Source of the DNA: Caulobacter sp. 602-2
Lineage (GTDB): Bacteria > Pseudomonadota > Alphaproteobacteria > Caulobacterales > Caulobacteraceae
Assembly: GCF_011043625.1 (NCBI RefSeq)
Contig: NZ_JAAKGT010000002.1
Location: 558,001 to 622,000, forward strand
Direction: 5' to 3'
DNA length: 64,000 nucleotides
Position 1 is the stretch's first letter; every line of letters starts with the position of its first letter. Shown here one piece after another: positions 1-8,985 of the stretch. The notes under the pieces are model-generated. The model saw nothing but the letters and a program-made list of their open reading frames with translations, searched no databases and was not told the origin of the DNA. Both the position numbers and the translations under genes were made by a program.

Positions 1-1
1 G

Positions 2-640
2 GACAACACCACCATCGTCGACGGGGCGGGCCAGCGCGGCGAGATCGATGCTCGCGTCGCCCAGATTCGCAGGCAGATCGAGGACACCACCTCCGACTAC
101 GACCGCGAGAAGCTGCAGGAACGCCTGGCCAAGCTCGCCGGCGGCGTGGCCGTGGTGCGCGTCGGCGGGGCGACCGAGGTCGAGGTCAAGGAAAAGAAGG
201 ACCGCGTCGACGACGCCCTGCACGCCACCCGCGCGGCCGTCGAGGAAGGCATCCTGCCCGGCGGGGGCGTGGCCCTGCTGCGCGCCCTAAAGGCCCTGGA
301 CGGCGTCAAGCCGGCCAATGACGATCAGAAGGCTGGTCTCGATATCGTGCGCCGCGCCCTGCAGGCCCCAGCCCGCCAGATCGTCGCCAATGCCGGCGAG
401 GACGCCTCGTACGTCGTCGGCAAACTCCTGGAGAAGACCGACTACAGCTGGGGCTTCAACGCCGCGACCGGCGAGTACCAGGACCTGGTGAAGGCCGGGG
501 TCATCGACCCGGCCAAGGTGGTGCGCACGGCCCTGCAGGACGCCGCCTCGGTCGCCTCGCTGCTGATCACCACCGAGGCCTTGATTGCCGAGGCGCCCAA
601 GGACGTCGCGCCGGCTCCGGTTCCGGCGATGGAATACTGA
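2..640 (+). CDS. groEL: GroEL-type chaperonin (60 kDa), 3' part only
   Basis: This is the C-terminal 212 residues of a group I chaperonin that folds proteins with GroES in the cytosol; the gene starts before the window. Visible family features are the intermediate and equatorial segments: the [10 protein letters not shown] start, [38 protein letters not shown] and the [19 protein letters not shown] stretch. The protein ends [16 protein letters not shown] and has no Gly-Gly-Met tail, which most single-copy housekeeping GroELs carry. I infer a secondary paralogue. GroES, if linked, would lie upstream outside the window. A strong terminator follows 28 bases after the stop codon. Confidence 0.95.
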   Translation, partial: DNTTIVDGAGQRGEIDARVAQIRRQIEDTTSDYDREKLQERLAKLAGGVAVVRVGGATEVEVKEKKDRVDDALHATRAAVEEGILPGGGVALLRALKALDGVKPANDDQKAGLDIVRRALQAPARQIVANAGEDASYVVGKLLEKTDYSWGFNAATGEYQDLVKAGVIDPAKVVRTALQDAASVASLLITTEALIAEAPKDVAPAPVPAMEY

Positions 641-667
641 TCATCGCGCCTAGCGGACGCTAACTTC

Positions 668-694
668 GAGGGGCCTTCGGGCCCCTCTTTCTTT
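668..694 (+). terminator. Rho-independent terminator after groEL
   Basis: A perfect 8-bp stem, GAGGGGCC / GGCCCCTC, closed by a stable TTCG tetraloop and followed by TTTCTTT. It ends the groEL transcript. Confidence 0.9.
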
Positions 695-706
695 GGTTGA
701 AGTCCG

Positions 707-1012
707 CTACTCCAAAGCGTCAGGGGCCAACCGCTTGACGGTCCTGCCAGCGCCATTTGCGGACATTGCGTCGGCACCAAGAACACGACGCTCTTGGGCC
801 CGGCGCGCCAATAGCCGACTTTGGATCACCTCCGAGAACACGACTTCGGCGCTCAGGTGGCGCACGCGCCTCGGGCCGAGAGCATCCAATCGCGCCGCGC
901 GCCAAACTTCCTCTGTAGATGTCATCAAATCAGCCGGTCGTTTCTCAGGCCCGATGCGATGCGGCAGATCGTCGCTAGAAATCTTCACGTTCGTGTCGGG
1001 GGTTTCCCGCAT
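707..1012 (-). CDS. Hypothetical small protein
   Basis: A 101-residue reading frame on the strand opposite to its neighbours, not assigned to any family I recognise. The product is charged and soluble, with no signal peptide or membrane segment. Codon choice looks moderately coding-like (a mix of GC-ending codons), but there is no clear ribosome binding site before the ATG. It sits alone in the 560-base interval between groEL and the chemoreceptor. Its stop lies 12 bases beyond the T-tract of the groEL terminator, so the two are convergent. It may be real or a chance open frame. Confidence 0.4.
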   Translation of the reverse strand: MRETPDTNVKISSDDLPHRIGPEKRPADLMTSTEEVWRAARLDALGPRRVRHLSAEVVFSEVIQSRLLARRAQERRVLGADAMSANGAGRTVKRLAPDALE

Positions 1013-1203
1013 AGCGCGAAATCAGGTCAATATTCTCCATCATCAAATTCTCTGAACAGAAAATAGCTACCTTTAATTGAGAACAAGCAACCCAAATCGG
1101 GCTCGATTTTCTAAGACCGCGACAAATCACGCCTTCGAATTTTACCGTTCGTTGACCCCAGTTCGCTTCCTTTGCGCGAAAGCTTGACCTCGGAGGAAGC
1201 GCG

Positions 1204-2991
1204 GTGATTGGGTTACGCAATCGTTTGAATGGCAATCCGGCCCATACCTTGGCGGCGCTGGATCGTTCACTCGCCACGATCGAATTCGACCTGTCGGGCA
1301 AGATCCTGTCCGCCAACGCCAACTTCTGCGACGCCATGGGCTATGGGCTCTCCGAGATCGTCGGCAAGCACCACAGCCTATTCGTCGAGCCTGAGTATGC
1401 AGCGAGTCAAGACTACCGCGACTTCTGGTCCAAGCTCGGCCAAGGCGAGTTCGATGCGCGTGAATATCTGCGCATCGGCAAGGGCGGTCGCGAGGTCTGG
1501 ATCCAGGCCTCCTACAATCCTGTCCGCAACGGCTCGGGCAAGGTTGAGCGCGTGGTGAAGGTCGCCACCGTAATCACGGACCAGAAGCTGCGTAACGCGG
1601 ATTTTGAAGCCAAGCTCACCGCCATCAGCCGCGCTCAGGCGATCATCGAATTCTCCACCGACGGCTTGGTTCTGGACACCAATCAGAACTTCCTCGACGC
1701 GCTGGGCTACAGCCTCTCGGAGATCAAAGGGCAACACCACCGGATGTTCGTCGACAAGACCTACGCCGGCTCGCCCGAATACGCTGACTTCTGGCGTAAG
1801 TTGAACGCGGGCGAATATGTCGCCGCCGAGTTTAAGCGTGTCGGCAAGGGCGGCCAGGAGGTCTGGATCCAGGCCTCTTACAACCCCGTGTTCGGGCCTA
1901 GGGGCCGCGTCGAGAAGATCGTGAAATTCGCCACGGTGGTGACCGGGCGGGTCGACGCCGTCAACCAGATCGCCGCCGCCCTTGAGCGCTTGGCGGCTAA
2001 CGACCTGACCTGCCGGCTCGACCAGCCGATCGATCCGCAGTTCCAGAAACTGCGCGACGATCTCAACCGCGCCCTGGCCGCCCTCGACGAGACCATGAGT
2101 TCGGTGACCACGGCCACCGGCAGCGTCGGCGCTGGAGCCGACGAGATCTCTATAGCCTCGGACGACCTCTCCCGCCGCACCGAGCAACAGGCCGCCAGCC
2201 TCGAGGAGACCGCCGCCGCGCTCGACGAGATCACCGCCACGGTCAATCGCAGCGCTGAGGGCGCCCGGCAGGCTTCGGCAGCGGCATCCAGCGCCCGGGC
2301 AGACGCCGCTCGTTCGGGCGAGATCGTTGGCGACGCCGTGGCCGCCATGGGCGAGATAGAGAAGTCGTCGGGCCAGATCACCAGCATCATCGGCGTCATC
2401 GACGAAATCGCCTTCCAGACCAATCTGTTGGCTCTCAACGCTGGCGTCGAGGCCGCCCGCGCTGGGGAGGCTGGTCGCGGCTTCGCGGTTGTCGCCCAGG
2501 AAGTCCGCGCTCTGGCCCAACGCTCAGCCGAGGCGGCCAAGGAGATCAAGACCCTGATCGCCAATAGCGGCTCGCAGGTCGAACGCGGCGTGAAGCTGGT
2601 CGGCGAAACCGGCCGCGCGCTCGGCGAAATCGTCGAGAAGGTTGGCCAGATCGACGGCCTGATCTCCGAGATTGCCCAGTCTTCCAAGGAACAGGCGACC
2701 GGCCTCAACGAGGTCAATGTCGCGGTCAATCAGATGGATCAGGTCACCCAGCAAAATGCGGCCATGGTCGAGGAGGCCACCGCCGCGTCCGCCAGCCTGA
2801 AGTTCGAAGCAGGCGAGCTTCGCCAGATGGTCGGACGGTTCAGAATCAGCGCGGTCACGGCGACAAGCGCCGCGTCCAGCCCGCCTCGCGAGCGTCCCGG
2901 CGCGATCAAAAAGACGCGCCCAATGACCCGCGCCCCGATGCTGGTCCGGGGCTCAGCGGCGCCGACGCTCGATAGCTGGGAAGAGTTCTGA
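1204..2991 (+). CDS. Methyl-accepting chemotaxis protein with two PAS domains, cytoplasmic
   Basis: A 595-residue chemoreceptor with no transmembrane segment, so it should sense an intracellular signal and act on CheA/CheW. Two PAS domains follow each other (about residues 20-120 and 140-245; both carry IEF...G..L..N.NF.DA(M/L)GY and end in [11 protein letters not shown]). A HAMP-like linker follows (about 250-300), then the MCP signalling hairpin around residue 400 ([19 protein letters not shown], then [15 protein letters not shown]). The C-terminus ends DSWEEF, a WxxF-type tether like the NWETF pentapeptide that docks CheR/CheB. The start is GTG, preceded by GGAGGAAG. It is paralogous to the receptor at 9818-11230, which has one PAS and no tether. 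Confidence 0.93.
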   Translation: MIGLRNRLNGNPAHTLAALDRSLATIEFDLSGKILSANANFCDAMGYGLSEIVGKHHSLFVEPEYAASQDYRDFWSKLGQGEFDAREYLRIGKGGREVWIQASYNPVRNGSGKVERVVKVATVITDQKLRNADFEAKLTAISRAQAIIEFSTDGLVLDTNQNFLDALGYSLSEIKGQHHRMFVDKTYAGSPEYADFWRKLNAGEYVAAEFKRVGKGGQEVWIQASYNPVFGPRGRVEKIVKFATVVTGRVDAVNQIAAALERLAANDLTCRLDQPIDPQFQKLRDDLNRALAALDETMSSVTTATGSVGAGADEISIASDDLSRRTEQQAASLEETAAALDEITATVNRSAEGARQASAAASSARADAARSGEIVGDAVAAMGEIEKSSGQITSIIGVIDEIAFQTNLLALNAGVEAARAGEAGRGFAVVAQEVRALAQRSAEAAKEIKTLIANSGSQVERGVKLVGETGRALGEIVEKVGQIDGLISEIAQSSKEQATGLNEVNVAVNQMDQVTQQNAAMVEEATAASASLKFEAGELRQMVGRFRISAVTATSAASSPPRERPGAIKKTRPMTRAPMLVRGSAAPTLDSWEEF

Positions 2992-3016
2992 GTCAGGCCC
3001 ACATTGGAGCGAGCGC

Positions 3017-3424
3017 ATGACCGCTGACGAATCCACATTGCTGATGGGCGACTATCAGTCTGGCGTTACCGCGGCCCTGATCGGCATCCTCATCGCGCTG
3101 GGCGTGATGTCGCGAGAGGAGTTCGCCGGAGCGTTCGATCGTCTCGAGCACGCGCGACGATGGGCGCCTTCGCGGCCTGTTCCGCCCCCTGATCGACAAC
3201 CTTTTCGTGCGACGATCGCCCCCAGCTCGTCATCGAGGCCTCGGTCCTCGTCCGACGCGCGCCATGAGCGGAAGTTGGCCCAACGCCCGAAACCGGACAT
3301 CGCCGCGGCTCCGAACGTCGGTGCAACCGCGTTGATCCGCACCAAGTTTCGGCTCGTGCACCGCCGCACGAATGGTGCGTCCCGGAAAATCTGCACCGCC
3401 TCCGCACGGCTGCGCTCGACTTAG
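3017..3424 (+). CDS. Hypothetical protein, possibly frameshifted
   Basis: The first 45-50 residues (LIGILIALGVMSREEFAGAF and the following DRLEHAR) look like a genuine short protein with an amphipathic helix. The remainder of this frame is Ser/Arg/Pro-rich and looks non-coding. Near position 3153 the +1 frame takes over with a more natural stretch, LRGLFRPLIDNLF, so a single-base frameshift in a small gene is plausible. It begins 25 bases after the chemoreceptor stop and could be co-transcribed. No family recognised. Confidence 0.35.
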   Translation: MTADESTLLMGDYQSGVTAALIGILIALGVMSREEFAGAFDRLEHARRWAPSRPVPPPDRQPFRATIAPSSSSRPRSSSDARHERKLAQRPKPDIAAAPNVGATALIRTKFRLVHRRTNGASRKICTASARLRST

Positions 3425-3484
3425 ACGCGCACGAAGTGTCACCTGATCCTGGTAAGGAGCCCCTACTCTCAGCAAGGACCCGAC

Positions 3485-4258
3485 ATGAAATCTGTACGGC
3501 CTATGTTCGCCGCCCTGGTCGGCTTGGCGCTTTCTACCAGCATCGCCCATGCCCAGACGACCCCGTCCGATGTCCGCGACCTTGTCGGCGCGCGCGCCGC
3601 CGGCGGAGAGTCAGAGTTGGCCTCGCGCGGCTACATCAATGTGGGCGGCCAGTCGGGCGATGATCGCAAATGGACCTACTGGTGGAACGAGCGCCGCGGG
3701 GTCTGCCTGTCGGTGACGACGGTGAACGGCCGCTACGACGCGATCACAGCGACGCCAGCGCCCGACTGCCGCAAGGGCGGCGGCGGCGGATACCGCCCGC
3801 AGGTAGACTATCGCCCGGGCCCCGCCTACCGGCCTAACTCTGACGACTATCGCGAGCACATCGCTCTGATCTGCTACGGCGAGGGCGAAAAATACACCAA
3901 CGAGTACACCAGCGGCTACGAATGGGATTCCGACAAGCGTCGCTACGTGCCGCGCTCGGGGACCCAGCCGACCACCAAGGACTACGACACCTCGGTCACC
4001 ATCCAGATCGACGGCGACGTCGGTCAGATACGTCCGGCCAAGAACATGATCCCGCCCATCCACGGCGACAGCGATGGCGGATGGTACCAGATCAGCAACC
4101 TTTCAATCTCCCGTGACACTATCCAGGGCCAGTTTAAGCTCAACGGCGCCAACCGGCCCAAGCTGACGATCGATCGGCGCAGCGGACACATCACGCTGGA
4201 TGGCCTCACCAAGTTCCGCGGCACCTGCACGCCGATGGACGCGGACCGGCGCTTCTAG
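3485..4258 (+). CDS. Secreted hypothetical protein, shared N-terminal domain
   Basis: A 257-residue protein with a clear signal peptide (MKSVRPMFAALVGLALSTS, cleavage after AHA). After it comes a domain of about 80 residues, with DLVGARAAGGESELASRGY, GDDRKWTYWWNERRGVCLSV and DAI...APDC, also present in the protein at 6671-7342. The C-terminal part differs: a tyrosine-rich linker (YRPQVDYRPGPAYRPN) and a domain with three cysteines that ends in FRGTCTPMDADRRF. It is probably periplasmic; function unknown. The last 4 bases overlap the convergent gene at 4255. Confidence 0.8.
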   Translation: MKSVRPMFAALVGLALSTSIAHAQTTPSDVRDLVGARAAGGESELASRGYINVGGQSGDDRKWTYWWNERRGVCLSVTTVNGRYDAITATPAPDCRKGGGGGYRPQVDYRPGPAYRPNSDDYREHIALICYGEGEKYTNEYTSGYEWDSDKRRYVPRSGTQPTTKDYDTSVTIQIDGDVGQIRPAKNMIPPIHGDSDGGWYQISNLSISRDTIQGQFKLNGANRPKLTIDRRSGHITLDGLTKFRGTCTPMDADRRF

Positions 4259-4929
4259 CCGGTGACGCCGCTGGCCAGGCCGTAGGCCAGGGCGATGGCG
4301 AAGATCAGCGCCATCGCCTTCAGCCATTGCCAGAGCGCGATCCTGAAGCCGCGCCAGCGGCGCTTGTCCAGGTTACTGATCCAGAAGGTTTGGACGCCGA
4401 GATACCAGGCCGTCGATGCAAGCGCGAGCGACGCGCCGCCAAGGCGCGCCTGCGGCGCTGCATCGGCAATGGTCATGCCCGCTCCAACCAGGAGGGCGAA
4501 AACCGCCGCCGGATAGCATTCGATGAAGAAGGGGCCGCGCAGGGTTGAGCGTGTCAGCTGCAGGCCGGACGCCTTGACGTGGTGCATGGCAAACATCAGC
4601 GGAAAGATCGCAAACACCAGAGCACGCAGGATGATCAGGTTTTGCTGGGAGAGCTTGGCCAGAGCATCCTGGCTCGCGGCGAACGGGTCATAGTGCAGGC
4701 CCAACTCAACGGCATGGGACAGCAGAAGGCTGAGCAGCAGGAACAGCGGCGGCGCCAACGAGCGATCGAACTGCTCCTCCTCGGGGCGATGAAACTGCGC
4801 TCGGCAGTATTCCAGCGTCTTGAGCGGCTGGACGAGCGTGAGGAAGAAGGTCCTGGGGTAGAACACCAGCCAGGTCATCACCTCGTAGAGCAGCTCCTCC
4901 AGCGAGCGGAGCATCTTCATGAAGTCCAT
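4255..4929 (-). CDS. Multi-pass inner-membrane protein, unknown function
   Basis: A 224-residue protein with about four hydrophobic helices: LAPPLFLLLSLLLSHAVEL, IILRALVFAIFPLMFAMHHV, YPAAVFALLVGAGMTIADAA and AMALIFAIALAYGLASG near the C-terminus. The N-terminal EELLYEVMTWLVFYPRTFF.. region is amphipathic. The layout recalls Yip1/DUF-type permease-like proteins, but I cannot name a family. It converges with the secreted protein at 3485. Confidence 0.75.
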   Translation of the reverse strand: MDFMKMLRSLEELLYEVMTWLVFYPRTFFLTLVQPLKTLEYCRAQFHRPEEEQFDRSLAPPLFLLLSLLLSHAVELGLHYDPFAASQDALAKLSQQNLIILRALVFAIFPLMFAMHHVKASGLQLTRSTLRGPFFIECYPAAVFALLVGAGMTIADAAPQARLGGASLALASTAWYLGVQTFWISNLDKRRWRGFRIALWQWLKAMALIFAIALAYGLASGVTG

Positions 4930-4982
4930 GCGGGGCTCCTCATCGACTAGCCGTCAAACTCACCAGAACCGGTGAACGATTG

Positions 4983-5390
4983 CTAACCAGCGGGCCCGGA
5001 GCGCGCCAGGCGTTCCAAGGCCTTCGTCCGCTTGTTCTGAAGGCGAGCAATGCATCGCGCGGCCTTTCGATCAAAGGCGCAGAGGTTGCGCGTCTTCGAC
5101 CAGGCCTGCTGATCGTCGGCCAGTTTCTCTGGGCTGGCGCCAGCGCCGAGCGCCGCGGCATAGGCCCCTTCCATGCGCCGCGTAGACGCCAGGAGACCGG
5201 GATCCTCACAGATCAGCGTGTCGATCGCGAATACCCGAGCCTGGCAGTCCAGCACCAGCGACCAAGACGGCGGCGGCGCGATCGGCGCCTGGCCGTAGGC
5301 TGATCGGGTCAAGAGGCCGACGGCGAGCAGCGACGCCGAAAGGCGGATCGTGACAGCTGCACGCGACAAGGATCCAGGCATAGGGCGCAT
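4983..5390 (-). CDS. LprI-like (lysozyme-inhibitor type) secreted protein
   Basis: With the start placed at 5390 the product is about 135 residues. The N-terminal signal peptide has the core TIRLSASLLAVGLLTRSAYG. The mature part shows the LprI/DUF1311 pattern: Cys pairs (VLDCQA, LICEDPGLL, RNLCAFDRKAARC), MEGAYAAAL and DDQQAWSKTR. Family members are periplasmic or surface proteins; some inhibit lysozyme. An in-frame start further upstream (5522) exists but would bury the signal peptide. The gene is divergent from the TraB-like gene at 5507, and the 116 bases between them hold the promoters. Confidence 0.7.
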   Translation of the reverse strand: MRPMPGSLSRAAVTIRLSASLLAVGLLTRSAYGQAPIAPPPSWSLVLDCQARVFAIDTLICEDPGLLASTRRMEGAYAAALGAGASPEKLADDQQAWSKTRNLCAFDRKAARCIARLQNKRTKALERLARSGPAG

Positions 5391-5506
5391 CCGGAAGGTT
5401 CCGAGAAAGTCATGCAGCGCCCTGCGGCTCAGGCACCAAGGATATAGTCTTGCCAGCCTTAGCCAGTCGATCAAAGGTTGTCTCGCCGAGGGCATGGAGA
5501 CTGACC

Positions 5507-6595
5507 GTGGAACGACCTGCACTGTCGCTGGGCCAACGCATTTCCACCGTCCTCTGGTTTCTTCTCGGGGTCGGGTTCCTGCTTTCGGTTCCGATCCTGA
5601 TCGCTTTCAACCTGTGGGTTCCACTAGCGGTGCTGGTCGTCGCCGCGCTTGTGGCCCTCCCTGTCGCCGCCGTCTGGCGGCTTTTGCGCGACCGCAAAAC
5701 TGGGCGGCCTTTCGTCAAGCGCTGGCTCGCTGTGGGCGTCGCCTTGGCGTTCCTGTTGACCATCGCCGCCGCCGCGCCCGTCTACTATCTGTCCGCCCTG
5801 GTGGTCAGCCGGCCGCTCGTCGCGCCGCAGGTGACTTTGTCCAACGGACACAAGACCATCATCTTCCAGGGCATGGCCCATGTGGGATCGGAAAGCTTCT
5901 ACAAAGCCGTCATCTACGATCTCGAGCGCGCCCTCGCCGACGGCTACGTCGCCTATTACGAAGGCGTCAGGCCCGATCCGGCCGGCGACGCCTGGTTCTC
6001 CAAGTTGATGGCCAATGGCGGCGACCTCAACACCCAATACCAGAAGCTCGGCAAGGTCTGCGGCTTGTCGTTCCAAGGCCAGTACTTTCAACTGTTGGCC
6101 CAGGACATCCGCGAGCACCCCGAACGTCATGTCGCGGCCGACGTCTCGACCTTGGACCTGAAGCGCGAGTACGACCGCCTAGTAGCTTCGGACAAGGCGT
6201 TCGCCGACAAGGTCGCCAAGGCGGCCGAGGACAAGAAGGACGAGGCCAAGAGCGCCGACTTGGCCGGCGGTTTCCTCAACTGGTCTCAGGATGGCGATCC
6301 CAAGCACCAGGCGCTAGGCGGGATCCTGTGCCGAGGCCTGATGGACATCGCCCTGGCTCCCCGCGCCAACAAACCTGGAGACGATCTGGATCCGCTGATC
6401 CTCCACTACCGCAATCGGGTACTCGTCGACCGCATCCTCGCCGATCCTCGGCCGCGCATTTACGTCAACTATGGCTTCGACCACTTCGCCGGCATGTTCG
6501 AGCTGCTCAAGCGAGCCGACCCCAACTGGAAGATCGTCTCGGTCAAATGGATGCGCGTCATCGAATCCCCCGAGGAGCTGCACGGACAGCTTTGA
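5507..6595 (+). CDS. TraB/GumN-like membrane-anchored protein
   Basis: A 362-residue protein with two or three N-terminal membrane helices (about residues 10-60 and 75-105) followed by an extracytoplasmic domain. That domain carries the TraB-type signatures GMAHVGSESFY, AYYEGVRP and, near the end, YVNYGFDHFAGMFELL. TraB-family proteins are thought to be metal-dependent proteases or shedding inhibitors; activity here is inference. A GTG start at 5507, preceded by GGAG at 7 bases, fits better than the longer frame from 5450. A secreted-protein gene follows 75 bases later. Confidence 0.7.
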   Translation: MERPALSLGQRISTVLWFLLGVGFLLSVPILIAFNLWVPLAVLVVAALVALPVAAVWRLLRDRKTGRPFVKRWLAVGVALAFLLTIAAAAPVYYLSALVVSRPLVAPQVTLSNGHKTIIFQGMAHVGSESFYKAVIYDLERALADGYVAYYEGVRPDPAGDAWFSKLMANGGDLNTQYQKLGKVCGLSFQGQYFQLLAQDIREHPERHVAADVSTLDLKREYDRLVASDKAFADKVAKAAEDKKDEAKSADLAGGFLNWSQDGDPKHQALGGILCRGLMDIALAPRANKPGDDLDPLILHYRNRVLVDRILADPRPRIYVNYGFDHFAGMFELLKRADPNWKIVSVKWMRVIESPEELHGQL

Positions 6596-6670
6596 CGAGA
6601 ACCCGTACCTCAGCGGGGCGTTGGAATTTCAAACCTGCCCCGTTTCCACCAGTTCACATTCGAGAGCCGC

Positions 6671-7342
6671 ATGCGACGTTTGAAGACCATGATCACCGCA
6701 GGCCTGCTCGCAGCCAGCGTCGGCATTGGCGCGGCCCAGGCTCAGGACACGCCGCCGGACCTGCGCGACCTCGTCGGCGCGCGCGCGGCCGGCGCGGAGG
6801 CGGCCCTTGCCTCCCGGGGCTATGTCAACGTTCGCACCCAGGCCGGCGACGACCGCAAATGGACCTATTGGTGGAACGAGCGTCGCGGCATCTGCCTGTC
6901 GGTCACCACGATGAACGGCCGCTTCGACGCCATCACCCGCTCGCCGGCGCCCGATTGCCGTCCCCAGCCGACCACCTTGCCCGGCCCAGTTGGCGGACCG
7001 GTGGCAAGCGGACGCGTTGAGGAGATCCGCTTCGACCGTGGCGCCTCGTCCGCCACGCGGCGTGGCGTCATCAAGGGCTATGAGACCGTGACCTATCTGC
7101 TGGACGTTCGCGCCGGTCAGGCGATCACCGCGTCGCTCCAAAGCTCCAATCGCGCCGGCTATTTCAACGTAACCCCGCCGCGCGCCAACGAGGCGGTGTT
7201 CAACGGCTCGATCAGCGGCGTCCGGTACCGCGGCCGGGCGGTCGCCAGCGGCAAATATAAGATCGAAGTCTATCTAATGCGCAGCGCCGCACGCCGTAGC
7301 GAGACGGCGCGCTTCACACTCGATGTGGCTGTCAACCGATAG
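6671..7342 (+). CDS. Secreted hypothetical protein, paralogue of the one at 3485 in its N-terminal half
   Basis: A 223-residue protein with signal peptide (MITAGLLAASVGIGAAQAQ) and the same N-terminal domain as the protein at 3485: DLVGARAAGAEAALASRGY, GDDRKWTYWWNERRGICLSV and SPAPDC. The C-terminal half is unrelated to that of its paralogue. It looks like a small beta-sandwich (YLLDVRAGQAITASLQSSN, YKIEVYLMRSAARR) of the kind found in pre-peptidase C-terminal (PPC-like) domains. It is probably periplasmic; function unknown. Confidence 0.8.
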   Translation: MRRLKTMITAGLLAASVGIGAAQAQDTPPDLRDLVGARAAGAEAALASRGYVNVRTQAGDDRKWTYWWNERRGICLSVTTMNGRFDAITRSPAPDCRPQPTTLPGPVGGPVASGRVEEIRFDRGASSATRRGVIKGYETVTYLLDVRAGQAITASLQSSNRAGYFNVTPPRANEAVFNGSISGVRYRGRAVASGKYKIEVYLMRSAARRSETARFTLDVAVNR

Positions 7343-7432
7343 AGAGCGCCTGGCGCCCCGGCGATATCGTGTGAAGTGGTCGTCGGGCTAGCGCCAATAG
7401 CAGCCGTTGGCGCACTTCCATAAACTGGACCT

Positions 7433-8977
7433 TCAGTCCCTAAACTGGGAAGACAGCGTCTTCTGGATGCCATTGAGCAGGGCGGCGGCGGAAATGGGCT
7501 TGGCGATATGCGAATCTGCGCCAGCCTCAAGGGCCTCGGCGCGGTGGTGCTCCATCGCGTTGGCGCTCAGGACGGCGATGGGTGTTCTGCGGCCTTGAAG
7601 TCCACTCGCCTCCTCCGCCCGCATGGCGCGGATAGCTGTTAGACCGTCCATGACCGGCATCTGCATGTCCATCAACACCAAGTCGAAGTCCTGACCGCGC
7701 CAAGCGTCAAGCCCCAGCGCTCCGTTCGCCGCGATGGTGAGGTCGATCTCCGCCTGCTCCAAGATCATCTGGACGACCCGCTGATTGATCTCGTTGTCTT
7801 CCACGAGCAGCACGCGCAAGGCGCGCTCCAGGTCGGCCGGCGTTTCGGGGCGATCTGATGCAGCCGGATCATCGACCGCTTGGACAGGGATCCGTGCGGT
7901 GAAGGCGCTTCCCTCCCCGATCGCCGAACGGGCGCTGATCGATCCGCCCATGGCCTCGACGAGGGCCTTGCTGATCGACAAGCCCAGCCCGACGCCGCCG
8001 ACGCGCCGGCTGATGCCGGCATCGACCTGGTGAAAGGGCTCGAAGAGAGCGTCGGCCTGATGCGGATCGAAACCGATCCCGGTATCCCGCACTGATAACA
8101 CCAAGGTTGGCGCGTCCTCGGCGATTTCCACCGTCAGCTCAACACGCACCACGCCTTGCTCGGTAAACTTGATCGCGTTGGACGTGAGGTTGGTCAGTAT
8201 TTGTCTCAGCCGCACCCCGTCCCCCAGGAACGTCCGGTCCAGGCCAGGCCCGCTGACGACCTCGAAAGCCAGCCCTTTGGCGCGCGCGTTGAGCGCGGCG
8301 AGATCCAGGACACCGCGAAGCTCCTCGTCGGGTCTGAAGGCGCCGATGCTCAACGCGAGCCCTGACGCCTCGACCCGTGAGATTTCCAGTATGTCCCCGA
8401 CCAGCCGCTCGAGGGTTACGGCGGAGGCCTCGATCAGCGCGACCATCTCCCTCTGCTGGGGCGAGAGAACGGTGCGACCGAGCGCGCCGACGACGCCAAT
8501 GACGCCGTTCAGCGGCGTGCGGATTTCGTGGCTGATATTGGCCAGGAAGTCTGCTTTCACCCGCAGGGCGCTCAAGGCCTCCTGCCGCGCCTTGGGCACT
8601 TCAGCCTCGTAGGCGCGGGTGGCCACGGCCTGGCTGATCGCCATGTGGATGGCGCCGGGGCGCCCGTGGGCGTCCCGCGCCTGCGCGGCGTTGATCATCA
8701 CGGGCACGCGCCGCCCGTCAGAGCGCGCGAGGTCCAGCGCGATCTCCTCGACTCGGCCAGCCAGGGCCAATTGCGCCTGCAAGCGGCCTTGCACAAAGAT
8801 CCGGCTCGCCACGCTCAGGAGGGCGGTGAACTTCAACCCGTCGGCAAGCGCCCCATCCGCCAAGCCCACCATCTGCAGGAAGTAGGCGTTGGCCGACCTG
8901 ATCGTCAGCTCCGCATCCAGGCTCAGCAGGCCGCAAGGCGCGAGATCATAGAACTCTTCGGCGGGCGGGAGAGGCAT
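7433..8977 (-). CDS. PAS-domain hybrid histidine kinase
   Basis: A 514-residue soluble hybrid kinase. A PAS domain (about 8-120, LAPCGLLSLDAELTIRSAN) is followed by HisKA with the phospho-acceptor His150 in NISHEIRTPLNG. HATPase_c comes next (N box NLTSNAIKFTEQG, G1 DTGIGFD, G2 GGVGLGLSIS). A C-terminal receiver domain has VEDNEINQ and the phospho-Asp in LVLMDMQMPVMDG. It has no membrane segment, so the signal is cytoplasmic. It is the last gene of a three-gene operon: the RsbQ/D14-like hydrolase ends 8 bases upstream. I infer that the hydrolase supplies or processes the ligand for this PAS domain, as RsbQ does for PAS protein RsbP in Bacillus. Confidence 0.92.
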   Translation of the reverse strand: MPLPPAEEFYDLAPCGLLSLDAELTIRSANAYFLQMVGLADGALADGLKFTALLSVASRIFVQGRLQAQLALAGRVEEIALDLARSDGRRVPVMINAAQARDAHGRPGAIHMAISQAVATRAYEAEVPKARQEALSALRVKADFLANISHEIRTPLNGVIGVVGALGRTVLSPQQREMVALIEASAVTLERLVGDILEISRVEASGLALSIGAFRPDEELRGVLDLAALNARAKGLAFEVVSGPGLDRTFLGDGVRLRQILTNLTSNAIKFTEQGVVRVELTVEIAEDAPTLVLSVRDTGIGFDPHQADALFEPFHQVDAGISRRVGGVGLGLSISKALVEAMGGSISARSAIGEGSAFTARIPVQAVDDPAASDRPETPADLERALRVLLVEDNEINQRVVQMILEQAEIDLTIAANGALGLDAWRGQDFDLVLMDMQMPVMDGLTAIRAMRAEEASGLQGRRTPIAVLSANAMEHHRAEALEAGADSHIAKPISAAALLNGIQKTLSSQFRD

Positions 8978-8985
8978 AGAGTCTT

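Noticed and set aside
4579..4950. Plus-strand open frame of 123 codons opposite the membrane protein
   Set aside because: Gln/Arg/Glu-rich shadow of the minus-strand membrane gene; no family signal.
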